A stretch of DNA of 64,000 nucleotides from AC-32 sp963746155 (GTDB taxonomy: Bacteria; Actinomycetota; Thermoleophilia; Gaiellales; Gaiellaceae). This document shows positions 51,992 to 60,807 of this stretch, piece by piece; position 1 is the stretch's first letter, and each line of letters opens with the position of its first letter. The translations under genes and the position numbers were made by a program. The stretch lies in NCBI GenBank assembly GCA_963746155.1, contig CAVVAB010000012.1:1116001-1180000 (forward strand). Direction: 5' to 3'. The notes beneath the pieces are model-generated. The model made no database searches. It was not told where the DNA came from and was given only the letters and a program-made list of their open reading frames with translations.

Positions 51992-52241
51992 GTGCGCCCA
52001 TTGTGGACAGGCCATCGACCCGGGCAAGAGCTATGGCTATCGGGTTCGGCCGATCGGCAACGCCGAGCAGCTGAAGGCAGTTCTCGAGCTCATGGGCGGA
52101 GGCGCGGACGCCGACAGGCTCATCGCTGCGGGCTGGGACTCGTGCATTCGCTGCATGGCGATCTTGACGCTCGACAGCCTCGGACCCGATACGCGAGACA
52201 AGGTATTCGAGAGGTTTGGGCACGGTTCGGACACCGTCTGA
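51984..52241 (+). CDS. small protein with two CxxC motifs
   Basis: An 85-residue protein from ATG 51984 with AGGAGAGG just upstream, overlapping the end of the integrase remnant. Cysteine pairs in MVECAHCGQAIDPGKSYGYR and WDSCIRCMAILTLDSLG could bind zinc. It may be a cargo gene of the integrated element. The family is not recognised. Confidence 0.65.
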   Translation: MVECAHCGQAIDPGKSYGYRVRPIGNAEQLKAVLELMGGGADADRLIAAGWDSCIRCMAILTLDSLGPDTRDKVFERFGHGSDTV

Positions 52242-52269
52242 AACCCCTTTTTCCCACCCTCGCAATGCG

Positions 52270-52294
52270 AAAAGCCCCGGCCAGCGGGGCTTTT
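52270..52294. terminator. bidirectional intrinsic terminator
   Basis: AAAAGCCCC and GGGGCTTTT form a perfect nine-pair stem with A/T tracts on both flanks, so it can end transcripts on either strand. On the minus strand it follows the tRNA 3' fragment by six bases, the usual place for a tRNA terminator. Confidence 0.85.
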
Positions 52295-52300
52295 CTCTGA

Positions 52301-52347
52301 TCGGGGCGCCGAGATTTGAACTCGGGACCTCTAGTCCCCCAGACTGA
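52301..52347 (-). tRNA. 3' half of a tRNA, probably tRNA-Pro(GGG), an att-site remnant
   Basis: The minus strand reads as an anticodon arm with loop CTGGGGG and a variable loop AGGTC. A full T-arm follows (CCGAG-TTCAAAT-CTCGG), then the acceptor 3' strand CGCCCCG plus A. The matching 5' acceptor strand and D-arm are not found upstream, so this is only the 3' half. Such fragments are left at the far end of elements that integrate into tRNA genes. The rest of the gap to 52558 shows TGGCG-rich short repeats and no gene. Confidence 0.65.
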
Positions 52348-52558
52348 GCCAGCGCTCGGGCGGCGAGTGTCGGCTACTGGCGTGGAGTGGACGAACCCCC
52401 TGCAAATCGAGCGGTTGCGCGGGCCGCTCGCCGCTTTCCTCCAGATCCCCACTCCGGGCGTTTGGGCAGCGATTGGGCAGCAGGCCATCGGCGCTCACTG
52501 GCGCGCAGTTGGCGTGCAGTCGTAGACTCGGCGCCGCCGGCCAATCGAGGGAGGACGC

Positions 52559-52747
52559 ATGGCCGAGATCAAGCTGGGCGACGGAACGCGCATCACGACG
52601 ACCAGAACGGTCGCGGAGGATCAGGCGGAGCTCATCCCCCCAGAGAACCGTTTCTTGCGGATCGAGGACAACAACGGGGACGAGTACGTCGTGAACCGTG
52701 AGCAGATCGTCTTCATGCGCGACAATCGTCGGGACGTGGCGATATGA
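52559..52747 (+). CDS. small hypothetical protein
   Basis: A 62-residue protein from ATG 52559 with GGGAGG four bases upstream. It reads MAEIKLGDGTRITTTRTVAE, then NRFLRIEDNNGDEYVVNREQ and VFMRDNRRDVAI, suggesting a small beta-rich fold. Its stop is overlapped by the next ATG (ATGA). The function is unknown. Confidence 0.7.
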   Translation: MAEIKLGDGTRITTTRTVAEDQAELIPPENRFLRIEDNNGDEYVVNREQIVFMRDNRRDVAI

Positions 52748-52887
52748 ACATCCTCTTCGGCCTGATCGGCGTCGTCGCGCTCGTCGGGATCGTGGGCTTC
52801 GGAATCCTCACGCTCTACCGACTCTGGACCTCCGATAGACCGGGGGACGTCCCGCTCGACCCCTTTGAGCGCGGCCCAGACGATTAG
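52744..52887 (+). CDS. 47-residue single-helix membrane protein
   Basis: ATG 52744 overlaps the previous stop as ATGA. The peptide starts MNILFGLIGVVALVGIVGFG, continues ILTLYRLW and ends in an acidic tail, so it is one membrane helix with a short exposed end. Coupling to the 62-residue protein suggests they act together. No family was recognised. Confidence 0.6.
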   Translation: MNILFGLIGVVALVGIVGFGILTLYRLWTSDRPGDVPLDPFERGPDD

Positions 52888-52888
52888 G

Positions 52889-53023
52889 GCGCTCGACGAG
52901 CGCTGCGTTGCCAACGCCGAGAAGGCGCTGTCGAAGGCGGACAACGTCTCGAAGCACGAGGTCGACAAGGACAGCGTCGAGCAGGCGAAGACCGAGGCGC
53001 CGAAGCCAACGTCCGTCGCATAG
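52889..53023 (+). pseudogene. C-terminal fragment of a DUF1269-type protein
   Basis: The frame ending at TAG 53021 reads NAEKALSKADNVSKHEVDKD then SVEQAKTEAPKPTSVA. It matches the C-terminus of the intact protein at 55300-55824 (MDKALSNASNVTKEKVDSDS). The N-terminal and membrane parts are missing and there is no start or ribosome site. It is a decayed paralogue. Confidence 0.65.
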
Positions 53024-53139
53024 TTCCCAGCCCCTGCAACCCGAGGCCAGATCATGAACCGACTTCAAGACCGTGTTCGAAGCCGCGAACCGCGAGGACT
53101 CGAAAATCGCCGCGCACCCGTGAGCGTGGTGAGCAGCTG

Positions 53140-53871
53140 ATGTGGGCGTCCTTCGGCTGGGGAACGCTGGCGGCGTCCACGCTCGTGATCGGCGCCGTCC
53201 TTGCGATGGTCTTCCGTATCAGCTTGCGCACGATTGGTCTGATCATGGGCTTCGGCGCAGGCGTGCTGATCAGCGCGGTCGCGTTCGATCTCGTCCAGGA
53301 GGCGGCCGACTCGGCCTCCGGGAACTGGCCACTCGTAGTGGGCATGTTCGCCGGCTGCGCGGTGTTCGCCGGCGGGGACTGGCTGATCGACCGCTCCGGT
53401 GGGGGCGACCGCAAGGACCCGGCCGGGGCCCAGAAGGACGGTTCCGCGCTCGCCATCGTGCTCGGATCCGTGCTCGACGGGATCCCCGAGTCGATGGTGA
53501 TCGGACTGACGATTTTCGAAGGCGGCAAGGTCGGCGCCGCCTACCTGACCGCCGTCTTCATCTCCAACCTGCCCGAGTCGATCTCGTCGACAAGCGGTCT
53601 CCTCACAGGGGGCTGGAAGAAGGCTCGGATCCTCTGGATGTGGATCGGGATCACCCTGATCTCGGGACTCGCCTCCCTTGCGGGCTACAGCCTCTTCCAA
53701 CACGCGTCCCCGAACACCGTCGCCTTCATCCTGACGTTCGCGGCGGGGGCGATCCTCACCATGCTCGCGGACACGATGATGCCCGAGGGGTACGAGCACG
53801 GCGGCAAGTGGGTCGGGGTCGTGACGACGCTCGGATTCGTGATCGCCTTCGTGATCCACACGCTCGATTGA
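53140..53871 (+). CDS. ZIP-family metal transporter-like protein
   Basis: A 243-residue membrane protein with about seven helices. SVLDGIPESMVIGLTIFEGG and SNLPESISSTSGLL are the paired metal-binding helices of ZIP transporters. EGYEHGGKWVGVVTTLGF lies near the end. It would carry zinc or another divalent metal. The cytoplasmic loop is short (DRSGGGDRKDPAGAQKDG). A short unexplained frame precedes the start. Confidence 0.88.
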   Translation: MWASFGWGTLAASTLVIGAVLAMVFRISLRTIGLIMGFGAGVLISAVAFDLVQEAADSASGNWPLVVGMFAGCAVFAGGDWLIDRSGGGDRKDPAGAQKDGSALAIVLGSVLDGIPESMVIGLTIFEGGKVGAAYLTAVFISNLPESISSTSGLLTGGWKKARILWMWIGITLISGLASLAGYSLFQHASPNTVAFILTFAAGAILTMLADTMMPEGYEHGGKWVGVVTTLGFVIAFVIHTLD

Positions 53872-54212
53872 GTCACAGACTCTGTGCCTCCGTCCGCTCG
53901 CTCAGATCGCCGCCGATTCCGACGCTTCCGGCAGAGGGCGCCGGAGAGTTTAGGAAACATGAGTTTAGGAAATCTCGGCCCGCCCAAATCGAACGGCGAA
54001 AGGAGCAGAAACGTGATGAATAAAGGCTTTGAGAGTGCCGCCGGCCGTCGGGACTGGCGCCCACTGGCGCACAACTGGCGCGCGGTTCCTTCGATTTAGC
54101 GTCTGTGATGTGGCTCCTGCCATCCTCAGTAGCTAGACGTCGGCGTCTCCGGCAGAGACCAATCGGTGATGATCTTGTACTCGTTCCAGGGGCGCGAGTG
54201 GATGGCGATCGA

Positions 54213-54569
54213 CTACTTTCTGCTCTCTCTCAACCGATTCCACGGCCACACACCGTCGATCTCCACGTCGAGCGAGAAGCTGAGCAGGATCCGGATCAGG
54301 ACGATGATTCCGAGGACGGTCACGCTCTGGAACGTCTGATCTACGACGACGGTGCGGACGATGTCCGCGACGATGAGCACTTCGAGACCGAGCAGGATGC
54401 ATCGGCCGAGATTGCGACGGAGCCGTTCGTACGACCCGGCTCTTCTCGCGTCCGTGGCTGCGTCGCGCAGGAACGCGAGGAACGCGCCCAGCCCGCCGAT
54501 GATCATGATGCCGCTGCCGACCGTCTCGACCACCTTGACGACCTCCGTAATCCACTGGTCGTACGTCAC
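54213..54569 (-). CDS. DUF1622 membrane protein
   Basis: A 118-residue protein with three helices: VVETVGSGIMIIGGLGAFLA, RNLGRCILLGLEVLIVADIV and SVTVLGIIVLIRILLSFSLD. The last ends in EIDGVWPW. This matches DUF1622, a widespread small membrane family of unknown function. It is monocistronic. Confidence 0.85.
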   Translation of the reverse strand: MTYDQWITEVVKVVETVGSGIMIIGGLGAFLAFLRDAATDARRAGSYERLRRNLGRCILLGLEVLIVADIVRTVVVDQTFQSVTVLGIIVLIRILLSFSLDVEIDGVWPWNRLRESRK

Positions 54570-54765
54570 GGGCGAGAGGCTACTCCCATCAGGCCGAGAT
54601 GCCCTTGCTGCCGAGCCGAATCGCGAGCGCGAGCCAACGACCGCGATCCGCTACGTGCCTCTTTCGCCGCCCGAAACCCGCGCAAGTCGGGCATACGGCA
54701 GGAGCGAGCTACCCAAAGCCTGACGACGGTGTGCTGGGCGGTGTCGCGGCGACCTCCAGATCGGC

Positions 54766-54918
54766 TTACGCCTCGAGGAGATCGAGTTCGAGCTCGAGAG
54801 CCCGCATGATCTTGGTCGTCGCCGACACGACACGGGCCGTCCCGACGATCGGGGCGACGGCGATGAGGACGTCGCCCACCCGCTCGGCGTCGATGTCGAG
54901 CGCCGGACCCGATTTCAC
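54766..54918 (-). pseudogene. C-terminal fragment of a carboxymuconolactone decarboxylase-type protein
   Basis: A 50-codon frame from GTG 54916-54918 reads ALDIDAERVGDVLIAVAPIV then GTARVVSATTKIMRALELEL, resembling the C-terminal helices of carboxymuconolactone decarboxylase/AhpD-like proteins. A stop lies upstream in frame and the catalytic cysteines are missing, so it is probably a remnant, or a very short gene. Confidence 0.5.
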
Positions 54919-54965
54919 CTTTACCGGGCGCTCGCGGACGCCGATACGGGTCGGAAGGAGGCGCT

Positions 54966-55151
54966 ATGAGACAGGTACACGTCATCGCGACCTGGCGGTC
55001 CGAGCACGTCGTCGAGATCGAGGACGAGGACGGCCTCGAGAACCTCGTGGAGGTGCTCCAGGCGCAATCGAACGTGAAGCTCGTCGGCTACACCACCCAG
55101 CCCGTCCATGAAGTCGTGGACACCGCGATCGACGAGCTTCTCGGGGGGTAG
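54966..55151 (+). CDS. small hypothetical protein
   Basis: A 61-residue protein with GGAAGGAGG four bases before ATG 54966. It reads MRQVHVIATWRSEHVVEIED, then NLVEVLQAQSNVKLVGYTTQ and VHEVVDTAIDELLGG, an alpha/beta arrangement. The family is not recognised. It overlaps no other feature. Confidence 0.7.
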   Translation: MRQVHVIATWRSEHVVEIEDEDGLENLVEVLQAQSNVKLVGYTTQPVHEVVDTAIDELLGG

Positions 55152-55299
55152 TCCGCACACCGGCAGCACAAGTGAGGTGCCGGGCGACCCTCATTGACGG
55201 CTGAAACCGCTGGCGTGAACTGCCTGGTAGGGTGGGCCTCGGAGTCCAAGGGGACCCATGCGGCCGGTCGTGTGCCGGTCGCAAACGAGAGGAGACCCC

Positions 55300-55824
55300 A
55301 TGGCATCTACTACCGACGCGCCGGTCGATCTCTACATCGCGGCCTACGCGGATCCGGACGCCGCCCGAGGCGACTGGGACGCCATCAAGCAACTGGCCAA
55401 GGACGATGTGATCAAGGTCGACGGGCTCGTCCTTGTCAGCCGCCGCTCTGACGGGAAGATCCACGTCGACGACGACTTCCACGAGACCCGCAAGGGCGCC
55501 ACCTGGGGATTGGTCGGAGGCGCGGTCGTCGGACTGATCTTCCCGCCCGCCCTGCTTGCCAGCGCGGCGGTCGGCGCGGGTATCGGCGCGGGCGCCGGCG
55601 CCCTCGTGTCGCACGCTCAGAAGGAGGAGATCAAGGAAGACGTTGACGAGACGCTGCCGCTCAACAGCTCGGGCATCGTGGCGATCTTCGAGGAGCAGTG
55701 GGCGGATGACATGGACAAGGCACTCTCCAACGCCAGCAACGTCACGAAGGAGAAGGTCGACTCGGACAGCGCAGACCAGGTCAAGGCTGCTGCGACCAAG
55801 AACCAGCCGGCCACGACAGCCTAG
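55300..55824 (+). CDS. DUF1269-type protein with glycine-zipper membrane segment
   Basis: A 174-residue protein from ATG 55300 (GAGAGGAGA upstream). It has an N-terminal domain (APVDLYIAAYADPDAARGDW), a Gly/Ala-rich hydrophobic region (LVGGAVVGLIFPPALLASAA, GAGIGAGAGALVSH) and a helical C-terminus (VAIFEEQWADDMDKALSNAS). These proteins are often stress-related and membrane-inserting. Two broken paralogues lie nearby (52889-53023 and 59393-59506). Confidence 0.8.
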   Translation: MASTTDAPVDLYIAAYADPDAARGDWDAIKQLAKDDVIKVDGLVLVSRRSDGKIHVDDDFHETRKGATWGLVGGAVVGLIFPPALLASAAVGAGIGAGAGALVSHAQKEEIKEDVDETLPLNSSGIVAIFEEQWADDMDKALSNASNVTKEKVDSDSADQVKAAATKNQPATTA

Positions 55825-55874
55825 CCACGACATCTTCGATAGCTGGTGGGCCAGCGCCGTTCCCGGTGTCGTGG
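55825..55874. terminator. inverted repeat between convergent genes
   Basis: CCACGACA and TGTCGTGG (perfect eight-base arms, 34 bases apart) lie right after the DUF1269 stop and before the end of the opposing MFS gene. It may act as a shared terminator, but the loop is long and no T-tract follows. Confidence 0.3.
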
Positions 55875-55962
55875 AGGCGGACGGCGTTGGCCCGTTCACA
55901 GAGATGCAAACAGCGTCAGCTCGGTGCCCGATCAGGATGAGATGTCGCGGCGCTGCTCATGG

Positions 55963-57601
55963 CTATGTTGGCGCTGAGCTGGGCTTGGCTTGGGCACCGG
56001 GTTGGACTGTCGGGATGCCTCCGGTGAACAGCAGGGCGGCGAGCGCGAAGAGTGCGAGGATCGACACGGCGACGCGCAGCCCGTCGATCCGGCTCTCCTC
56101 GTTTGTCTGCACGATCGCGTCGACCGTCCGCGGGCGGACGTGCGCGTCGGAGAGCGCGGCCTTCAGGTCGGCGTCCGAGATGAACGGGACCCCGCCGGCG
56201 AGGCTCGTCTGTGCCTTGGCGGCGACACGGTCGGGCACGGCCGGGTTGTTCTGGACACCGGTGAGAAACGAGGCGGTCAGCGCCGAGATGAGCACGGCGC
56301 CCGCCAGCGCGGTGCCGATCGACGCGCCCAGCTGTGTCCCGGTGTTCTGGATTCCGCCCACCTCGCCGCTCTGCTCGTCGGGCACCGCCGACACGGTCAC
56401 GGCTCCCAGCTGGGAGGCGATCGAGCCGATTCCGGCACCGGCGAGCAGCAGCGGCCAGGTGACGATCTCCGCTCCGGCGCCGTAGTCGAGCAAGACGAGC
56501 AGGAGCACGAGCCCGCCGAACATGGCGATGAACCCGAGGCGGATGACCCGCCGCGGGTTGGCGTGCGGGAACACCTTTGGAACTCCGGCGGCGAAGAGCA
56601 CCAACATCAGCGAAAGCGGCAGCAGATGCACGCCCGTCGCGACCGCCGAGAGGCCGAGCGCAACCGACAGGAACAGCGGGACGACGAAGAAGATCCCGGC
56701 CTGCACCAGGAACAGGAAGAAGAACGAGGTGACGCCGTCGCGCAGCTGGATGTTCCGCAGCATCTTCGGGTCGATCAGCGCAGCCTGGCCGCGCGCGATG
56801 CGCCGGTTCTCCCACATCGCGAACAGGCCCACCACCACGCAGCCCGCGAGCACGAGCCAGATCACCGGCGAGAGCCCGAGCCACTCGGGAGCACCCGGCT
56901 TGGGACGCACGAACCCCCACGCACCCGACTTGAGGATGCCGATCACGATCAGCGCGAGACCGGCCGCCGACAAGCCGGTGCCGACCAGGTCGAGCTTTGC
57001 GCCCTTCTCGGCCGGTGTGTCGTTGATCCGCCGCGCCAAACCGAGGATCACGATCACGATCAATACCTCGCTGACGAACACCCACCGCCACGAGGCATAG
57101 GTCGTGAAGAAGCCGCCGATCACCGGCCCCACCGCGGCGGCCATCGCGCCCGCAGCCGCCACGAGCCCGTACGCGTGCGGCCGGTCCGGTTTTCCGAAGT
57201 TCGAGGCGACGAGCGCGACGATCGCCGGGAAAGATCAACACCGCGCCGAAACCCTCCAGGAACGACCAGCCGATGATCAACACCGTCAGGCTGTGGGATA
57301 GCGCCGTCGTCAGCGACCCGCACGCGTAGACGACGCACCCGATCGTGAACGCGCGCTTTCGGCCGATGATCTCCCCGACCCTCCCGCCGGTGATCATGAA
57401 AGACGCCATCACCAGCGTGTACAGCGTAATCGCCAGCTGGATCCCGGTCACATCGGTCCCGACGTCCCTCGCGACCGTCGCGATCGCCGTGTTCATCACC
57501 GTCATATCCAGGGCCATGACGAACTGCGCAGACGCCAACGTGAGCAGCACCAAACCCGAAGCCTTGGCAGCAGCAGAAGACGCGGTCGGCGCAGCCGTCA
57601 C
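55963..57601 (-). pseudogene. DHA2-type MFS multidrug transporter, one frameshift
   Basis: From the start at 57601 the protein reads VMALDMTVMNTAIATVARDV and GGRVGEIIGRKRAFTIGCVV, the usual EmrB/QacA opening. Near 57227 one extra base in a CCC/GGG run breaks FLEGFGAVLIFP. After correction it continues AIVALVASNFGKPDRPHAYG, AAAGAMAAAVGPVIGGFFTT and further helices to 55963. Corrected length is about 545 residues with some 14 helices. Either a sequence error or a recent inactivation. Confidence 0.82.
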
Positions 57602-57708
57602 GACGGAGTTCCTATTGGCGTCGCCCGGACGTCCTCGCCGGGAGCTCCGCCTGGTCGCGGATGTGCCCGCTCAACGTCGTCGTCCCTTCGTTGCGCTCGA
57701 AGCCACTG

Positions 57709-59389
57709 TCAGACGCCCATTTCAGCCTTCACGCGGCCAGACGTCACAGCTGCCTTGAGCGCTTCGTAGTCGAGATCGTTCTGGTCGGCGTAGGCCTCGC
57801 CGAACGCGGACAGGGCCCGGTCGAGCGCATCGGATGCTCCGAGGTAGCTCGCGATCGCGATCGCGTCCCCGGAGCGGGCATGGCTCCTCGCGAGCGCCGC
57901 GCCGCACACCTGTGCGTAGATCCTCATCGACTTCGGATTCATCGTCTCGATGTCCGCCGAACCCTTCGCGTCCCAGAGTTGGCGGACGTAGAAGTCACGC
58001 TCGACGCCCTCGAGGTCGGTGGCACGCAGCCAGCCGAGCATGATGTCGCTTGCGGCCTGGGTCAGTTGCTGGCCCTCGACGACTCGCTGACCGTGCTGGG
58101 AGAACTCGCTCTTGCCCAGGAACGGCTCGAGCACAGATGCCTGCGCCTCCTTGGCCTGGAGGAAGAGGGGATCGCCTCTCGTCGCGGCCGAGGAGGAGCA
58201 CGATCCAGGCGCGCGTGCCGACGCTGCCGACGCCGACGACCTTCCGCGCAGAGTGGAGGTAGCGGAAGCGCCCGAGTAGCCGTCGCCGGTCGCCGGGCAG
58301 CGTCTCCCAGTAGGAGCGGACGAGACCGTGCAGGAACTCGCCGAGCCCGCTGCGCTCGCCTGGCTGCACGAGATCCTCCACCGGAACGATCAGCGGCGGC
58401 TCGCTGACGATCCGCGGCTCGCTGTCGACGAGGTGCGTCAGCTTCGCGAACGCGGCAAGGCTGTCCTTCGTCTGGGCCTTTGCGACGTCACGGTCGGCCC
58501 GCTTGGTCTGCTTCTTGCCCGCCTGCTGCCCGAGCAACCGGATGATCTCGTCCACCTCGATCCGCGCGTACCACAGTGCGAGCGTGTCCATGCCCGCGAA
58601 GCTCTTCATCGCCTTCCGGTAGGCCTGGGTCACTGCGCGGTTGATCGTCTGTCGCTGTTTGGTGCCGAAGCCGCGGTCCCGGCCGGCAATCGCGAAGCTC
58701 GCTACGAGCCGCTTCAGGTCCCACTCGAACGGGCCCGGCAGCGTCTCGTCGAAGTCGTTGACGTCGAAGACCAGCCGCCGGTCGGGCGAGGCGTATACGC
58801 CGAAGTTGGAGAGGTGTGCATCCCCGCAGAGCTGGACCTGCAACCCAGTCCTCGGGCCGTCCGCGAGATCGGACGCCATCAGGTAGGCCGCGCCACGGAA
58901 GAACGTGAACGGCGACACGAGCATGCGCCCGTATCGAATCGGCACGAGCTCCGGCACGCGACTGGCCGCCTGCTCCTCGAGCAGGTCGACCGGATCGCGC
59001 CGGTTCGACGCCGGACCCCACTCGCCGAGGACCGAGCGCCCCACCTCGGCCCGCGCAGCTTTCCCCCGCGCCGTCCGCTCGGCCGGCGTCAGGTGAGGTG
59101 GGACCTTCGGCCTCGAGGACCGCTTGCCTCGTGAGGCGCCGCCCTTCGCGGCGGGCCGCTTCTGTGACCGGCCGGCGCGCTTGGGCGCAGGGCTCTTCTC
59201 CGCAGCCGGGCTCGGCGCACCTGGCGCAGGCGGCCCGGTCGGAGGGCTCTCTGCCTCGGGCGCTGGGCCTGCTGGCGCGGGCCCAGCATCGTCGCCCTTG
59301 GGCGACGCGTCGTCGAGCCGCCGCGGCCCGTGAGGACCGCCCGTCGGACTCGGGGGCCGCGTCCGCGGTCTCGCTGGTGTGATCGTCAT
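57709..59389 (-). pseudogene. DUF2252 family protein, one frameshift
   Basis: From ATG 59387-59389 a Pro/Ala/Lys-rich tail (~90 residues) precedes the DUF2252 core: RMLVSPFTFFRGAAYLMASD, CGDAHLSNFGVYASPDRR and FDVNDFDETLPGPFEWDLKR. The order recalls a kinase-like fold with HLSNFG and DVNDFD. One extra base near 58175 breaks the frame. The correct reading passes into LFLQAKEAQASVLEPFLGKS, EFSQHGQRVVEGQQL and ends at 57709. Corrected length is about 560 residues. The gene lies under the shared LuxR-type promoter element at 59584-59631. Confidence 0.82.
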
Positions 59390-59392
59390 CAG

Positions 59393-59506
59393 TCATTTCT
59401 TGCTCCTCTCGCGGTGGCCGAGCATCTCGGAGAGACAGGATGCTCGCGACCTGCTGCTGCCAGCCGCGATATAGAAATCGACAGGTGCGTCGCTATCGGC
59501 TGACAT
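59393..59506 (-). pseudogene. 37-codon N-terminal remnant of a DUF1269-type protein, now a leader ORF
   Basis: ATG 59504-59506 follows AAGGAG at good spacing and encodes MSADSDAPVDFYIAA, close to the start of the protein at 55300 (DAPVDLYIAA). It then diverges and stops three bases before the DUF2252 start. It is translated in all likelihood and may couple translation of the next gene, but it is a truncated paralogue. Confidence 0.55.
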
Positions 59507-59583
59507 GGTGCACTCCTTCTCACCGCGACCGGCTCAACCCCCAGCCGCGCAGTTTCTCTCTCCCCGATCGCCCGACGGCCCCA

Positions 59584-59631
59584 ACGCTACGACGGAGACG
59601 CTCGGCCCGCTATCGGCCACAATGGCCGATA
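59584..59631 (-). promoter_or_regulatory. LuxR-type promoter element 1 (DUF2252 unit)
   Basis: TATCGGCC-N5-GGCCGATA (59611-59631) is followed on the minus strand, 22 bases beyond the ATCGGCC/GGCCGAT core, by the -10-like TAGCGT (59584-59589). The centre of the repeat falls near -42 from the expected start of transcription, where LuxR-type activators bind. The leader shares a GAGAGAAACTGC block with element 2. Confidence 0.65.
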
Positions 59632-59674
59632 TCGGGCGAGCGGCGCTGGACGATTGTGGGCTGCTGATTCGGGT

Positions 59675-60373
59675 TCACGGAGGGCCTGGTAGGGTGAGGA
59701 TCAGGGCGCCGGCGAAGATGAGCAGCCCGGCGCCGACGGCGATCATGGCAAAGCGCACGCCGAGCAGCGGGAACTGGGTGCTCAGCCCGACCAGGAACAA
59801 GACGCTCGCAAGAATGACGGTCACCCGCACGTACTCGTCACCCGTCTCGGCGGCCTTCTGACCCTCCGCATAGTAGGCGTCCGCGCTCGTGTCCAGCACA
59901 CGTGACCGCGCCTCGCCGGTCGGGATGTACTGCGGCATCTCCTGCGGCCCCGCCGGCGCATTCGGGTTCGTGAACGGGTGGGTGGCGAGCCAGGCGACGA
60001 ACGCGACCCGGTACTCGGGTCGAAAGCGCTTCTCGGCGACGCGCATCCCGTTCGGGTTGTGCGTCAGGTAGGCCGCGAACCAGCTGTTGAACAGGATCCC
60101 ATCAGCGGTGCGGAAAGTCAGCGACTCCTGGAAGGAGCGGTTCGCTTTCGTCCGAGTCGCCGAGGCCTTCGCGAGCTTGAGTGACGACTCGGTGCCCCAC
60201 TTCGCTGCCGAGTAGCCGGACCAGGCTGCGACGATCGTGACGATCGAGAGCAGCAGGGCCGCCATGACCGAGATCAGCCGGTTGCCGCGTCCATCCCCGC
60301 CATGGGCGCGCGCGTGCTCGGCGTGGTCGCCGATCTCCTTGCCGACCTCGATTGGAGACAGACCCTCTGGCAC
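59675..60373 (-). CDS. DUF4337-like membrane protein
   Basis: A 232-residue protein (GTG start) with one helix near residue 33-53 (LISVMAALLLSIVTIVAAWS) and two at the C-terminus (RVTVILASVLFLVGLSTQFP, FAMIAVGAGLLIFAGALILT). Between them is an external or cytoplasmic domain with RTADGILFNSWFAAYL. The arrangement resembles DUF4337. It follows the small membrane gene at 60435 by 61 bases and is probably in its operon. Confidence 0.75.
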   Translation of the reverse strand: MPEGLSPIEVGKEIGDHAEHARAHGGDGRGNRLISVMAALLLSIVTIVAAWSGYSAAKWGTESSLKLAKASATRTKANRSFQESLTFRTADGILFNSWFAAYLTHNPNGMRVAEKRFRPEYRVAFVAWLATHPFTNPNAPAGPQEMPQYIPTGEARSRVLDTSADAYYAEGQKAAETGDEYVRVTVILASVLFLVGLSTQFPLLGVRFAMIAVGAGLLIFAGALILTLPGPP

Positions 60374-60434
60374 GTCGTTGCTCTTCCGCTTCGTCGGCGG
60401 GCCGCGAGGCCCGCCGAACGCGGCAGAACATCGG

Positions 60435-60674
60435 CTACATGACCTCGACTGCGGTCTCGGACGGGCGTGCGATCAGGTAGAAGACCACGCCGAGAATCGG
60501 CAAGAAGACGATCAGGATCGTCCACATCGCCTTCGCGAATCCGCTGTGATCCCGGCGGCGGAAGTTGTCGATGAACACGTTGATCACGACGAAGATCCAC
60601 ATCACCCACACGAAGAAGATGATCATCCACCAGACCACGTCCCAGAAGCTGGGGTTGTTCGCATACGCGAGCAT
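60435..60674 (-). CDS. PLDc_N-type small membrane protein
   Basis: A 79-residue protein with two helices. DVVWWMIIFFVWVMWIFVVI is followed by NVFIDNFRRRDHSGFAKAMW and TILIVFLPILGVVFYLIARP, the latter being the PLDc_N pattern (W-x-I-x-x-x-PxLG-x-x-x-Y). GGAGGGAG lies just upstream of the ATG. It is expressed from promoter element 2, with a leader of about 70 bases. Confidence 0.85.
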   Translation of the reverse strand: MLAYANNPSFWDVVWWMIIFFVWVMWIFVVINVFIDNFRRRDHSGFAKAMWTILIVFLPILGVVFYLIARPSETAVEVM

Positions 60675-60749
60675 TTGCGCTCCCTCCGTTTGATGCCGGC
60701 GGTTGGGCCGGTCATGCAGTTTCTCTCGACCCGATCAGCCGACTGCGCG

Positions 60750-60796
60750 ACGCTACGACGGAGACGATCGGCCCGTCATCGGCCACAACGGCCGAT
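60750..60796 (-). promoter_or_regulatory. LuxR-type promoter element 2 (PLDc_N/DUF4337 unit)
   Basis: ATCGGCC-N5-GGCCGAT (60778-60796) lies 22 bases upstream, on the minus strand, of TAGCGT (60750-60755). Sequence beyond the motif matches element 1 over about 60 bases, including the transcribed leader. It sits at the 3' end of the LuxR gene, in the gap before 60674. Confidence 0.65.
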
Positions 60797-60807
60797 ATTG
60801 CCGACCC

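Noticed and set aside
52301..52420. Complete tRNA gene
   Set aside because: Only the anticodon arm, T-arm and 3' acceptor strand are present; no matching 5' acceptor strand or D-arm was found upstream on the minus strand.
53054..53140. 28-codon ORF ending at the ZIP transporter start
   Set aside because: No ribosome site. Another frame here (VFEAANREDSKIAAHP) looks like the tail of a lost gene, but too little is left to identify.
54599..55111. Plus-strand frame of 170 codons
   Set aside because: Low-complexity Ser/Arg composition and overlap with the DUF1622-side gap, the carboxymuconolactone decarboxylase fragment and the 61-residue gene.
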